Positions 25,387 through 33,670 of a DNA stretch of 64,000 nt are shown here, in pieces. Source of the stretch: RHKX01 sp046330415 (GTDB taxonomy: Bacteria; Actinomycetota; Thermoleophilia; Solirubrobacterales; 70-9); contig JAXLSW010000023.1 in assembly GCA_046330415.1 (NCBI GenBank), positions 1 through 64,000 of the forward strand, in the 5' to 3' direction. The notes beneath the pieces were generated by a model, which saw only the letters and a list, made by a program, of their open reading frames with translations, was not told the DNA's origin and did not search any database. The position numbers and the translations under genes were made by a program. The first letter of the stretch is position 1. Every line of letters begins with the position of its first letter.

Positions 25387-26789
25387 CAGTAAGCCATCGC
25401 CATTTCTTCGGCCCGTCGGGCCGCTTCGTCTTCCGGATCGATCTCGGGGTCCGGTCCCTTGCGCGCCTTCTCGAGGAAGATGCGGCCGGCGATGATCGCC
25501 AGGACTAGGTAGAGCAGGGTGAAGCCGATCAGCGTCACGAGAACCTCGAACGTGCTGACGGCGGGGGAGCCGGCGTCGGAGGTCTTCAGCATCCCGAAGA
25601 CCACCCAGGGCTGACGGCCCATCTCGGTGAAGATCCAGCCGGCGCTGTTGGCGATGAACGGGAGTGCCGCGCCGAACACCATCAGCTTCAGGTAGGGACG
25701 GGACTGCTCGAGCTTGTTCCTGCGGATCAGCCACCAGCCGACGAAGCCGAGCACGGCCGCCAGGAAGCCGACACCGAGCATCGCGCGCCAGGACCAGTAG
25801 GCGACGGCGACGATCGGGGCGTACTCGCCGGGCCCGAACTTCTCCTGGTACTCGGCGTTGATGTCGTTGATCCCGCGGATCTCACCGTTCGGGTAGCCCG
25901 TGGTGATGTAGGAGAGGAGGTTGGGGATCTGGATGTTGCGGTTCAGCCCCTCGGGGTTGGACTTGAAGTCGCCGGTCGCGAACAGCGACAGGCCGGCGTG
26001 GTCCTCGGTGTCGAACACGGCGTCGGCGGCGGCCATCTTCATCGGCTGCTGCTCGGTCATCAGGATGCCGTTGAAGTGGCCGACGATCACGGTGACGAGC
26101 GCGGCGACGGCGAGCGTCGGGATCGCGGCGCGGATCGAGCGACTGAAGACTCCGGCTCCCTCCTCGTTGCCGCGGAGGATGTGCCAGGCGGAGATGGCGA
26201 TGACCATCATCGAGCCGGTGATCGTGGCGGCGAGCAGGGTGTGAGCGAAGGCGTAGAGCGCGGTGCTGTTGCCGAGCACGGCGAAGATCGAGGTCAGCTG
26301 GGCCTTCCCGTCGACCATCTCGTAGCCGACCGGGTGCTGCATCCAGGAGTTCGCGGCGAGGATGAAGAAGGCGGAGAGCGCGGTGGAGAGCGAGACCGCC
26401 CAGATGCAGGCGAGGTGGACCTTGGGGGAGAGCTTGTCCCAGCCGAAGATCCAGAGGCCCAGGAACGTCGACTCGACGAAGAAGGCGGCGAGGCCCTCCA
26501 TCGCGAGCGGGGCGCCGAAGATGTCACCGACGAAGCGCGAGTAGTTCGACCAGTTCATGCCGAACTGGAACTCTTGGACGATGCCGGTGACGACGCCGAG
26601 GGCGAACGAGATCAGCATCAGCTTGCCCCAGAACTTCGTGGCTCGGCGCCACTGCTCGTCGCCGGTGCGGTACCAGGCGGTCTGGCAGATCGCCACCCAG
26701 GCGGCGAGGCCGATCGTGAGGGGCACGAACAGGAAGTGGTAGACGGTCGTGATGCCGAACTGCCAGCGGGCTAGGTCGAGAGAGGTCAC
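25386..26789 (-). CDS. cydA: cytochrome bd quinol oxidase subunit I
   Basis: 467 residues. N-terminal LDLARWQFGITTVYHFLFVPLTIGLAA carries the haem-ligand His (H18 here); AHTLLAATITG supplies another, and the SWMQHPVGYEM and EMGRQPWVVFGML segments are diagnostic. The conserved WSWRAMLGVGF helix follows the Q-loop. No insertion is present in the Q-loop region, so this is the short-Q-loop form common in actinobacteria. First gene of cydABDC; the 83-base gap to the divergent sensor-kinase gene must hold its promoter. Function: four-electron reduction of oxygen with menaquinol, protective at low oxygen or under nitrosative stress. Confidence 0.96.
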   Translation of the reverse strand: MTSLDLARWQFGITTVYHFLFVPLTIGLAAWVAICQTAWYRTGDEQWRRATKFWGKLMLISFALGVVTGIVQEFQFGMNWSNYSRFVGDIFGAPLAMEGLAAFFVESTFLGLWIFGWDKLSPKVHLACIWAVSLSTALSAFFILAANSWMQHPVGYEMVDGKAQLTSIFAVLGNSTALYAFAHTLLAATITGSMMVIAISAWHILRGNEEGAGVFSRSIRAAIPTLAVAALVTVIVGHFNGILMTEQQPMKMAAADAVFDTEDHAGLSLFATGDFKSNPEGLNRNIQIPNLLSYITTGYPNGEIRGINDINAEYQEKFGPGEYAPIVAVAYWSWRAMLGVGFLAAVLGFVGWWLIRRNKLEQSRPYLKLMVFGAALPFIANSAGWIFTEMGRQPWVVFGMLKTSDAGSPAVSTFEVLVTLIGFTLLYLVLAIIAGRIFLEKARKGPDPEIDPEDEAARRAEEMAMAY

Positions 26790-26872
26790 GAGGAGGAAGC
26801 TAGCGCCTGGCTAGGGCACTCCTACCCGAGTCGGACCCCGAAGCTGCATCGGTAGCCGGTACTCATACCCGT
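26790..26872. promoter_or_regulatory. shared divergent intergenic region of cydA and the DevS-like kinase gene
   Basis: 83 bases separate two divergent starts, so both promoters and any operator for redox control must lie here. The short inverted element GGTACTCATACC (about 26857-26868) is just upstream of the kinase ATG and is the only symmetric motif I see. Regulatory role is inferred from position only. Confidence 0.4.
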
Positions 26873-28042
26873 ATGAACGAGCCAAGAACAGCCCAGCTCG
26901 AGCGCCTCCTGGCGGTCGGCCGCAGCCTCGTTTCGGTGGCGGAGCCCGACGAGGTCCTCGAGAACGTGGTGGCCGCAGCCCGCGATCTGACGGGCGCCCG
27001 CTATGCCGCGCTCGGCGTCCTGGACCGCGATGGCGTCGGCCTCGAGCGGTTCATCTTCACGGGGATCGACGAGGAGACGCGCGCGGAGATCGGCGACCTG
27101 CCGCGAGGGCTCGGCATCCTCGGCGAGCTGATCAGAACCCCCTCACCGCTGCGCCTCAGCGACATCAGCGCCCATCCGCGCTCGCACGGTTTCCCCGAGG
27201 GCCATCCGCCGATGAGCTCCTTCATCGGCTTGCCGATCCGGATCCGCGAGGAGGTCTTCGGGAACCTCTACCTGACCGAGAAGACGGGCGGAGGGCAGTT
27301 CAGCGACGAGGACGAGCGCCTACTCGTCGTGCTGGCCGAGTGGGCGGCCATCGCGATCGAGGGGACGCGTTCCCTCGCCGCCGAGAAGCTGCGGCTCTCG
27401 ATCGAGTCGTCGGAGCTGGAGCGCCGGCGTTGGGCGCGCGAGCTCCACGACGAGACGCTGCAGGAGCTCGGGGCGCTGCGGGTCATGCAGGAGGGCGCGC
27501 TGCGCGCGGCCGATCCGGAGGCCGCCCGCGAGGCCCTGGCGCGCGCGGGCCGGCAGGTCGAGCGGATCATCGCATCGCTGCAGGGTCTGATCACCGACCT
27601 GCGGCCGGCCGCGCTGGATCAGCTCGGGCCGCAGTCGGCGGTCGAGGCGCTCGTGGAGCGGATCACCGAGCGCACCGCGCTCAGGGTCGAGCTCGACTTC
27701 GACCTCGCCTACGAAGGCGGGCGGGTCAGCCGGCGACTGACCCCGGAGCTCGAGGCCGCGATCTACCGGATCGTGCAGGAGGCGCTGACGAACGTCATCA
27801 AGCACGCCGACGCCGAGAGCGCCCGCGTGCTCGTCGAGGAGCGCGAGGACACCGTCGTCGTCACGGTCGAGGACGACGGTGACGGGTTCGCGCCCCGGAT
27901 CGGGGGTCGGGGCTTCGGGATCGTCGGGATGCGGGAGCGGGCCGAGCTGCTCGGCGGCAGGTTCGAGGTGCGGGCGGCGCTGCGCGGCCGCGGCTGCAGG
28001 GTCCGGGCGGAGCTGCCGGTGTCGCGGGTCGAGGGCGCCTGA
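26873..28042 (+). CDS. DevS/DosS-like GAF sensor histidine kinase (HisKA_3 type)
   Basis: 389 residues, soluble. One GAF domain (about 25-165) closely resembles the mycobacterial DevS/DosT GAF: LPRGLGILGELI, LRLSDISAHPRSHGFPEGHPPM and IRIREEVFGNLYLTEK. H111 in HPPM aligns, as far as I can judge, with the haem-ligating His of DosS. The HisKA_3 phosphoacceptor is H192 (WARELHDETLQELG), then an HATPase domain with EALTNVIKHA, DDGDGFAP and GFGIVGMRERAELLGG. Likely senses oxygen, NO or redox state and phosphorylates the NarL-type regulator encoded convergently next door. Divergent from cydA, which suggests that operon as a target. Confidence 0.9.
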   Translation: MNEPRTAQLERLLAVGRSLVSVAEPDEVLENVVAAARDLTGARYAALGVLDRDGVGLERFIFTGIDEETRAEIGDLPRGLGILGELIRTPSPLRLSDISAHPRSHGFPEGHPPMSSFIGLPIRIREEVFGNLYLTEKTGGGQFSDEDERLLVVLAEWAAIAIEGTRSLAAEKLRLSIESSELERRRWARELHDETLQELGALRVMQEGALRAADPEAAREALARAGRQVERIIASLQGLITDLRPAALDQLGPQSAVEALVERITERTALRVELDFDLAYEGGRVSRRLTPELEAAIYRIVQEALTNVIKHADAESARVLVEEREDTVVVTVEDDGDGFAPRIGGRGFGIVGMRERAELLGGRFEVRAALRGRGCRVRAELPVSRVEGA

Positions 28043-28051
28043 GCTGCAGCG

Positions 28052-28729
28052 TCAGCGGCCGGCGAGGCCGTTCTCGATCGCGTAGGCGACGAGCTCGGCC
28101 CGTGTCGAGCGCCCCGTCTTGCGCTGGATGTTGGCGCGATGGGTCTCGACCGTGCGGACGCTGAGCACGAGCTTGTCGGCGATCTCGGGGTTCATGTATC
28201 CGAGCGCGAGCAGCTCGAGCACCTCGATCTCGCGCGGGGTGAGATCGTCGGGCGGGCCGTCGGGCTCCTCGGGAGCCGCCGCGAGCCGGGCGCCGAGCCC
28301 GGGGTTGATGTAGGTCTTGCCGGCGACGACCGCGCGGATCGCGTCGACGAGCTCGCTTGCCGCCGACTGCTTGACGACGAACCCCTTCGCGCCGGCGGCG
28401 AACGCCTGCCGCGCGAACGGGGGCTCGTTCTGCATGGTCAGCACGACCACCTCGGTGTTCGGCGAGAGCTTCTTGACGTCGGGGATGAGCTCCAGGCTGG
28501 GTCGTCCCGGCATGCTCAGGTCGAGAACGAGGATCGTCGGCTTGTGGCCGAGGACGAACCGCCCGGCCTCGTCGCCATCGGAAGCCTCGGCGACGACGCT
28601 GATGTCCGGCTCCGCGGAGAGGACCAGCCGGATGCCGTCTCTGACGAGCTGGTGGTCGTCGGCGAGGACCACCGTGATCTCGTCGGCCTCGGTCGTCTCC
28701 TCGGTCTCCTCAGCATCCTCCCGCGCCAT
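28052..28729 (-). CDS. NarL/FixJ-type response regulator (receiver + LuxR HTH)
   Basis: 225 residues. Receiver domain from residue 18 with acidic pair D24-D25, phosphoacceptor D70 (LVLDLSMPG), T98 and K120. C-terminal LuxR-type helix-turn-helix: LTPREIEVLELLALGYMNPEIA and VRTVETHRANIQRKTG. An extra acidic stretch of ~17 residues precedes the receiver. Its gene is convergent with the DevS-like kinase gene and ends ten bases from it; the pairing as cognate partners is inferred. Most likely targets are the cyd operon and the Usp genes. Confidence 0.93.
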   Translation of the reverse strand: MAREDAEETEETTEADEITVVLADDHQLVRDGIRLVLSAEPDISVVAEASDGDEAGRFVLGHKPTILVLDLSMPGRPSLELIPDVKKLSPNTEVVVLTMQNEPPFARQAFAAGAKGFVVKQSAASELVDAIRAVVAGKTYINPGLGARLAAAPEEPDGPPDDLTPREIEVLELLALGYMNPEIADKLVLSVRTVETHRANIQRKTGRSTRAELVAYAIENGLAGR

Positions 28730-28862
28730 CCGCCTCAGCTTATGCGCCGGGGCCCCGGGTGGTGCGAGTGGTCCGCGCTGGCGGGGGCTCGGTGGCCGCC
28801 ACGGATGCCACGACGATGCGGCGAGCGCTTTGATTCAGCTTTCATGCAGGAGGTGCATCCCG

Positions 28863-29785
28863 ATGGCGGACAGACGCCGGCGGACGATGACCGGCGGCTT
28901 CCTCGTCGGCTTCGCCCGCGACGTTCACGGCGAGGACTCGCTGGCGCTCGCCGACGTCCTCTGCGCTCTGATGGGGGCCCGGCCTACGGTGCTGCGCGTC
29001 GTGCCGATCGCCGGCTACCTCCTCGGCGAGGACGCCGAGCTCGCGGTCGAGCACGAGAGCCGCGACGGCCTCACGTTCGCGCGCGAGCGCCTGGCGGCGC
29101 GCCAGCCGCGGACTCGGGCTGCGTGCGATTCCTCCGTCGCCCGAGCCTCTTCGCCGAGGCCGAGCGGGAGCGAGCGGCCGTGATCGTCGTCGGGTCCACC
29201 CATCGCGGCAAGGTGGGACGCCTGCTCGCCGGCAGCACCGCGACGGCGTTGCTCCACGGCGCGCCCTCGGCGGTCGCCGTCGCGCCCCTTGGCTACGGGG
29301 ATGCGCCCGAGCACGAGATCGCGCGGATCGGCGTAGCCGTCGACGGATCCGAGGAATCGCCGACAGCGCTCGCCGGCGCCATCGAGCTCGCCGGAGCCGC
29401 CGGCGCCGAGCTGAGCATCTTCACCGCGGTTGACCCCACGACTTTCGGCTACGGACCCGCCGTCGAGGCGCTGACGGCGGGGGAGATCGAAAGCCACGCC
29501 ACCGAGCACGCTCGCCGGGTGCTCGAGGACGCCGCCGGGCGCGTGCCCGAGGGCATCGCTGGGCACGCGCATCTGGTCCGCGGCGACATCGCCATGCAGC
29601 TCGAGGAGGAATCGAAGCGGCTCGACCTGCTGATGCTCGGCTCCCGGGGCTACGGGCCCGTGCGGGCGACCCTGATCGGGTCGGTCTCCCGCCACGCGGT
29701 CAACTCCGCCCGCTGCCCGGTCCTCATCACTCCCCGCGGTGCGGGCATGAATCCGTTCGACGCGATCCCGGAGCCTCCCGGCTGA
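28863..29785 (+). CDS. tandem universal stress protein (two Usp domains), frame broken
   Basis: Starts at ATG 28863 with a strong AGGAGGTG at 28848-28855. The first Usp domain begins GGFLVGFARDVHGEDSLALADVL and runs cleanly to about 29095. Then a short segment (LRAIPPSPE) and the rest (ERERAAVIVVGSTHRGKVGRLLAGS) lie in two other frames, so two single-base shifts fall within about 29095-29160. The second Usp domain (ARIGVAVDGSEESPTAL to the end) carries GSRGYGPVRATLIGSVSRHAV, the ATP-binding motif. Two-domain Usp proteins of this sort belong to hypoxia regulons in mycobacteria. Its neighbours are the NarL-type regulator and, beyond it, the DevS-like kinase. Confidence 0.82.
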
Positions 29786-29916
29786 GGGAAGAGGGGTCGA
29801 GGGGATGCACGGGGGAGATGTCAGGAACCGGGCTCGGCCCGCGACTGGTGCCTGCACTGAACCGGACGGGACGTCCGCGGGATGGGAGCGAGCGGCACGG
29901 AGGCCGCTCCGCGGCT

Positions 29917-29956
29917 CCTTCGGGGGCCTGCGTGGGGGGGCGCAGGCCCTCGAAGG
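29917..29956. terminator. long perfect hairpin in the largest intergenic gap
   Basis: Arms of 16 bases (29917-29932 and 29941-29956) pair completely if one G-U pair is allowed; the loop is T followed by seven G. It lies 130 bases past the Usp stop and 108 bases before the STAS-like gene, inside the 278-base gap 29786-30063. The rest of this gap holds another short palindrome (GCCGCTCCGCGGC, about 29903-29915) and no gene that I can support. A factor-independent terminator or an mRNA structure is likely; no T-run follows. Confidence 0.5.
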
Positions 29957-30063
29957 GTCCGGCCTTTCGGGGCGGAGACGACGGGGGCGGTTGAGCCCAC
30001 CTCATCCCCCCGCGGCTGCGGCTGAGCCGACCCGACGTCGCACCCGACGTAGAGTGGCTGAGA

Positions 30064-30441
30064 GTGATCGAGGAAATCGCAGGGATGCCGGATGGCGTCG
30101 ACGGCTTCAGGCTCGTCGGCGAGATCACCAAGGCCGATTACGACGCGGTGCTGACGCCCTGGGTGAACGAGATCGCCGATTCTGAGCGGGACGTGCGCGC
30201 GGTCATCGTCATCGGCGACGACTTCACCGGCTACGAGACCGGGGCCGCCTGGGAGGACACGAAGCTCGGCCTCCGCATGGAGACGCACCATCGCACCCTC
30301 TGGAAGCGGGTCGCGCTGGTCACCGAGACCGGTTGGATCAAGCGGCTCGCCGCTCTCTTCGGCTGGATGGTCCCGGGCGAGATGCGCATCTTCGACCTCG
30401 GCCACGTCGATGATGCGAAGGAGTGGGCGGCGCAGGACTGA
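30064..30441 (+). CDS. SpoIIAA/STAS-like domain protein
   Basis: 125 residues from GTG at 30064. Pattern of the STAS/SEC14-like family formerly called SpoIIAA-like: GFRLVGEITKADYDAVLTPWVNE, VIVIGDDFTGYETGAAWEDTKLGL, WKRVALVTETGWIKRLA and the C-terminal FDLGHVDDAKEW. Small soluble protein; biochemical role unknown, although the fold can bind lipids or act in regulatory partner-switching. It lies upstream of the ethylmalonyl-CoA mutase gene with a 99-base gap containing a hairpin, so it is probably a separate transcript. Confidence 0.78.
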   Translation: MIEEIAGMPDGVDGFRLVGEITKADYDAVLTPWVNEIADSERDVRAVIVIGDDFTGYETGAAWEDTKLGLRMETHHRTLWKRVALVTETGWIKRLAALFGWMVPGEMRIFDLGHVDDAKEWAAQD

Positions 30442-30447
30442 GGTCCC

Positions 30448-30480
30448 ACCGCCGTCACGGGGAACCCCTTCGGCGGCGGT
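30448..30480. terminator. nested GC-rich hairpin between the STAS-like gene and ecm
   Basis: Outer arms ACCGCCG (30448-30454) and CGGCGGT (30474-30480), with inner GGGG-AA-CCCC (about 30459-30468). It begins six bases after the STAS-like stop codon, which fits a terminator for that gene. No T-tract follows. Confidence 0.45.
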
Positions 30481-30517
30481 ATCCTCCCCGGGGGCCGCCC
30501 GGCTCCGCGCTGGGTAC

Positions 30518-30530
30518 CTCCGAGACGGAG
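30518..30530 (+). promoter_or_regulatory. ribosome binding site of ecm held in a small hairpin
   Basis: CTCCG-AGA-CGGAG: the CGGAG that serves as Shine-Dalgarno (ten bases before ATG 30541) is the right arm of a 5-bp hairpin. This could lower or regulate translation. Only structure probing could show whether it matters. Confidence 0.35.
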
Positions 30531-30540
30531 ATCTGAACCG

Positions 30541-32595
30541 ATGAGCCAAGGCGAGACCGACACCGAGACAGAGCTGCTCCCGCACCAGTTGCCGGGCGAG
30601 GACGGGGAGCCCGGCCGAGACCGGCCGTGGATCATCCGCACCTACGCGGGCCACTCGAGTGCCAAGGCCTCCAACGCGCTCTACAAGTCGAATCTGGCGA
30701 AGGGGCAGACCGGCCTCTCGATCGCCTTCGACCTGCCGACGCAGTGCGGCTACGACTCCGACGATCCGATCGCGCAGGCCGAGGTCGGCAAGGTCGGCGT
30801 GCCGATCAACAGCCTCGACGACTTCCACCTGCTCTTCGACGAGATCCCGATCGAGCAGATGAACACCTCGATGACCATCAACGGGACCGCGATGTGGCTC
30901 TTGGCGATGTACGTCGCGCTCGCCCGGGAGCGGGGCGTCGACCCGAAGTTGCTGACCGGGACCACCCAGAACGACCTGATCAAGGAGTACCTGGCACGCG
31001 GCACCTACATCTTCCCGCCCGCCGATTCGATGCGGCTGATCGCCGAGATGTACGAGTTCTGCCTCGAGGAGACGCCGAAGTGGAACGCCTCCAACATCTG
31101 CTCCTACCACCTGCAGGAGGCCGCGGCGACGCCCACGCAGGAGCTTGCTTTCGCGCTCGCCAACGCGATGAGCCTTCTCGACCTGCTGCGCGAGCGCGGC
31201 CACTTCTCCGACGAGCAGTTCGAGCGCGCGGTCGGCCGGATCTCCTTCTTCGTCAACGCCGGTATCCGCTTCGTCGAGGAGATGTGCAAGATGCGCGCCT
31301 TCTCCGAGATGTGGGATGAGATCACCAGCGAGCGCTACGGCGTCAAGGAGGCCAAGTACCGCCGCTTCCGCTACGGGGTCCAGGTCAACTCCCTCGGCCT
31401 GACCGAATCGCAGCCCGAGAACAACGCGTGGCGGATCCTGATCGAGGCGCTCGGGGTGACGCTGAGCCGCAACGCCCGCTGCCGCGCCCTTCAGCTGCCG
31501 GCCTGGAACGAGGCGCTGTCGCTGCCGCGGCCGTGGGATCAGCAGTGGTCGCTCCGCCTGCAGCAGATCCTCGCCTACGAGACCGACCTCCTCGAGTACC
31601 CCGACCTCTTCGACGGCAGCCCCGTCATCGATTCGAAGGTCAACGAGCTCAAGCGCGACGCCGGTGCGGAGATCGACGTGGTCATGGACATGGGCGGCGT
31701 CATCCCTGCGATCGAGTCCGGCTACATGAAGTCGGCGCTCGTGCGGTCGATGTCGGAGCGCATGAGCGCGATCAACAAGGGGGAGCAGGTCGTCGTCGGG
31801 CTCAACAAGTGGACCGACGGCCTCGAGTCGCCGCTGCTCGGCGGCGATGACGGCGGCGTCTTCAAGCTCGACGCCGAGGCGGCGCAGGAGACGATCGCCA
31901 ACCTCGAACGGACCCGGCGGGAGCGCGACTCCGAGCGGGCCGGGGCGGCGCTCGAGGCGCTGAAGGAGGCCGCCCGCAGCGGCGAGTCGATGATGGAGCC
32001 CTCCATCGAGTGCGCGCTCGCTCGCGTCACCACCGGCGAGTGGGCGAACGCCCTGCGTGAGGTCTTCGGCGAGTACCGGCCTTCGACCGGGGTCGAAGGC
32101 CAGCAGCTCGGTCTCGAGGAGGATCGAGTCGATCAGCTCCGCGAGCGCCTCAAGGGGATCGCGACGGAAACCGGACGGCGGCCGCGGATCGTCGTCGGCA
32201 AGCCCGGCCTCGACGGGCATTCCAACGGGGCCGAGGTCATCGCGGTCTCCGCCCGCCACGTCGGCTTCGACGTCATCTACTCCGGGATCCGCCTGAGCCC
32301 GGAGGAGATCGTCACCTCCGCGCTGGAGGAGGACGCGGATGTGATCGGCGCCTCGGTGCTGAGCGGCTCCCACGTCGAGCTGGCCGGGCGCATCATGGAA
32401 CTGCTGAAGGAGGCCGGGGCCGAGGACCGGATCGCCCTGGTCATCGGGGGGATCATCCCGCCGACCGACTTCGAGCCGCTGATGGAGCTCGGCGTCAAGC
32501 GCGTCTTCACGCCCTCCGACTACCAGCTGATCGACATCATGGAGGCGATCGCCGAGATCGTCGAGTCCGGGACCGCCGCGCTGCAACCCGGGTGA
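30541..32595 (+). CDS. ecm: coenzyme B12-dependent ethylmalonyl-CoA mutase (MeaA/Ecm type)
   Basis: 684 residues: TIM-barrel acyl-CoA mutase domain (about 25-530) followed by a cobalamin domain with D558-x-H560-x-x-G563 (KPGLDGHSNGAE), ASVLSGSH and VIGGIIPP. Features favouring ethylmalonyl-CoA mutase over methylmalonyl-CoA mutase: RPWIIRTYAGHSS, QNDLIKEYLARGTYIFPP, WNASNICSYHLQEA and LPAWNEALSLPRPWDQQWSLR; a single chain carries both domains. Reaction: (2R)-ethylmalonyl-CoA to (2S)-methylsuccinyl-CoA in the ethylmalonyl-CoA pathway. The signature enzyme Ccr is not in this window. Translationally coupled to the GTPase gene at 32592. No B12 riboswitch is recognisable in the 99-base leader. Confidence 0.9.
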   Translation: MSQGETDTETELLPHQLPGEDGEPGRDRPWIIRTYAGHSSAKASNALYKSNLAKGQTGLSIAFDLPTQCGYDSDDPIAQAEVGKVGVPINSLDDFHLLFDEIPIEQMNTSMTINGTAMWLLAMYVALARERGVDPKLLTGTTQNDLIKEYLARGTYIFPPADSMRLIAEMYEFCLEETPKWNASNICSYHLQEAAATPTQELAFALANAMSLLDLLRERGHFSDEQFERAVGRISFFVNAGIRFVEEMCKMRAFSEMWDEITSERYGVKEAKYRRFRYGVQVNSLGLTESQPENNAWRILIEALGVTLSRNARCRALQLPAWNEALSLPRPWDQQWSLRLQQILAYETDLLEYPDLFDGSPVIDSKVNELKRDAGAEIDVVMDMGGVIPAIESGYMKSALVRSMSERMSAINKGEQVVVGLNKWTDGLESPLLGGDDGGVFKLDAEAAQETIANLERTRRERDSERAGAALEALKEAARSGESMMEPSIECALARVTTGEWANALREVFGEYRPSTGVEGQQLGLEEDRVDQLRERLKGIATETGRRPRIVVGKPGLDGHSNGAEVIAVSARHVGFDVIYSGIRLSPEEIVTSALEEDADVIGASVLSGSHVELAGRIMELLKEAGAEDRIALVIGGIIPPTDFEPLMELGVKRVFTPSDYQLIDIMEAIAEIVESGTAALQPG

Positions 32596-33542
32596 AACCG
32601 GCCGTCCACGAGGAGCTGATCGAGGGTGCGCTGGCCCGGGAGCGTGGGGCGGTCGCGCGACTCGTGTCCCTCTTCCAAGACCGGCGTGAGGGCGCGGCCG
32701 AGCGCCGCGCGGCCATCCTCGCCGCGCTCGACGAAGGAGGCGTCTCGCAGGCTCCCGTGCTCGGGATCACCGGCACGCCGGGCTCGGGCAAGTCGTCGCT
32801 GATCGGCCGGATCGCGGGGGAGATGCTCGGCGCCGACGACGAGCTCGGCCTCGCGGTGCTGGCCGTCGACCCCTCGAGCCACATCTCGGGAGGGGCGCTG
32901 CTCGGAGATCGCACCAGGCTGCGGCTCGACGGACGCGGCGAGCGCCTGTTCTTCCGCAGCGAGGCCTCGGCGACCGAGCTCGGCGGCCTCAGCCCCTCCA
33001 CCTTCCAGGTCTCGCGGCTGCTCGTCCGCCTCTACGACGCCGTCATCGTGGAGACGGTGGGCATCGGCCAGAGCGAGGCCGACATCCGCTGGCTCGCGGA
33101 CCGGGTGCTGCTGGTGGTCTCCCCGCTCGGCGGCGACGAGATCCAGTTCCTCAAGGCCGGGATCATCGAGATCCCCGACGCCTTCGTCGTCAACAAGTGC
33201 GATGTCCCGAGCGCCCACGAGAGCTACGCGCAGCTGCGCTCGGCGCTCTGGCTGGCGCGCCCCTTCGACGCCGACAAGCTCGAGATCTACCGCGCGAGCG
33301 CCCGCACCGGGCTCGGGATCGATGCCCTCGCCGGCGAGGTCCGCCGCCTCATCGACTCCGGGCCGACGGCCACGTTGGCCGAGCGCGAGCCGCACTTCCT
33401 CGAGCGCTGGGTGCGGGACGAGTGGGGCCGGCGGGGGGCCGAGAAGCTCGAGCGGCAGTTCGGGACCGCCGCGAAGCTGATCGCCGATGCGGGCGGCTTC
33501 GACGCGGCGCAGGAGCGCTTCTCGGAGCTCGCGGAGAGCTGA
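32592..33542 (+). CDS. MeaB-related G3E P-loop GTPase, divergent form paired with Ecm
   Basis: 316 residues from GTG at 32592, overlapping the ecm stop. Walker A GTPGSGKSS, DPSSHISGGALLGDRTRL, VETVGIGQSEADI and NKCD place it with MeaB/ArgK GTPases, which load and protect B12 mutases. It differs from the standard form: between switch regions it reads FFRSEASATELGGLSPSTFQVSRLL, where ordinary MeaB has a PSPSxGxLGG/TRExxLLCEAAG segment, and the C-terminal dimerisation arm is different. A second, ordinary MeaB sits next to mutB at 41143. The likely job is chaperoning of the ethylmalonyl-CoA mutase. Confidence 0.85.
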   Translation: MKPAVHEELIEGALARERGAVARLVSLFQDRREGAAERRAAILAALDEGGVSQAPVLGITGTPGSGKSSLIGRIAGEMLGADDELGLAVLAVDPSSHISGGALLGDRTRLRLDGRGERLFFRSEASATELGGLSPSTFQVSRLLVRLYDAVIVETVGIGQSEADIRWLADRVLLVVSPLGGDEIQFLKAGIIEIPDAFVVNKCDVPSAHESYAQLRSALWLARPFDADKLEIYRASARTGLGIDALAGEVRRLIDSGPTATLAEREPHFLERWVRDEWGRRGAEKLERQFGTAAKLIADAGGFDAAQERFSELAES

Positions 33543-33670
33543 GCCCACGGGGCATGGCCCCGGCGCCCCGCCCCCACGCGACGCGGGCGCTGACCTTCAC
33601 TAACGTGCGTGGTCTCAGGGGGGAGAGGTCCGCACCCCGCATTCAGAGAGACAGAGAGAGCAGCTGAGCA

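Noticed and set aside
30442..30540. Cobalamin riboswitch before ecm, and likewise before mutA (46516-46606)
   Set aside because: Both leaders are under 100 bases and show neither a B12 box nor the multi-stem layout; only simple hairpins are visible.
29821..32586. 921-codon open frame on the minus strand
   Set aside because: It is antisense to the STAS-like and ecm genes, has the Arg/Asp/Gly/Leu-heavy composition of a high-GC shadow frame, and shows no domain.
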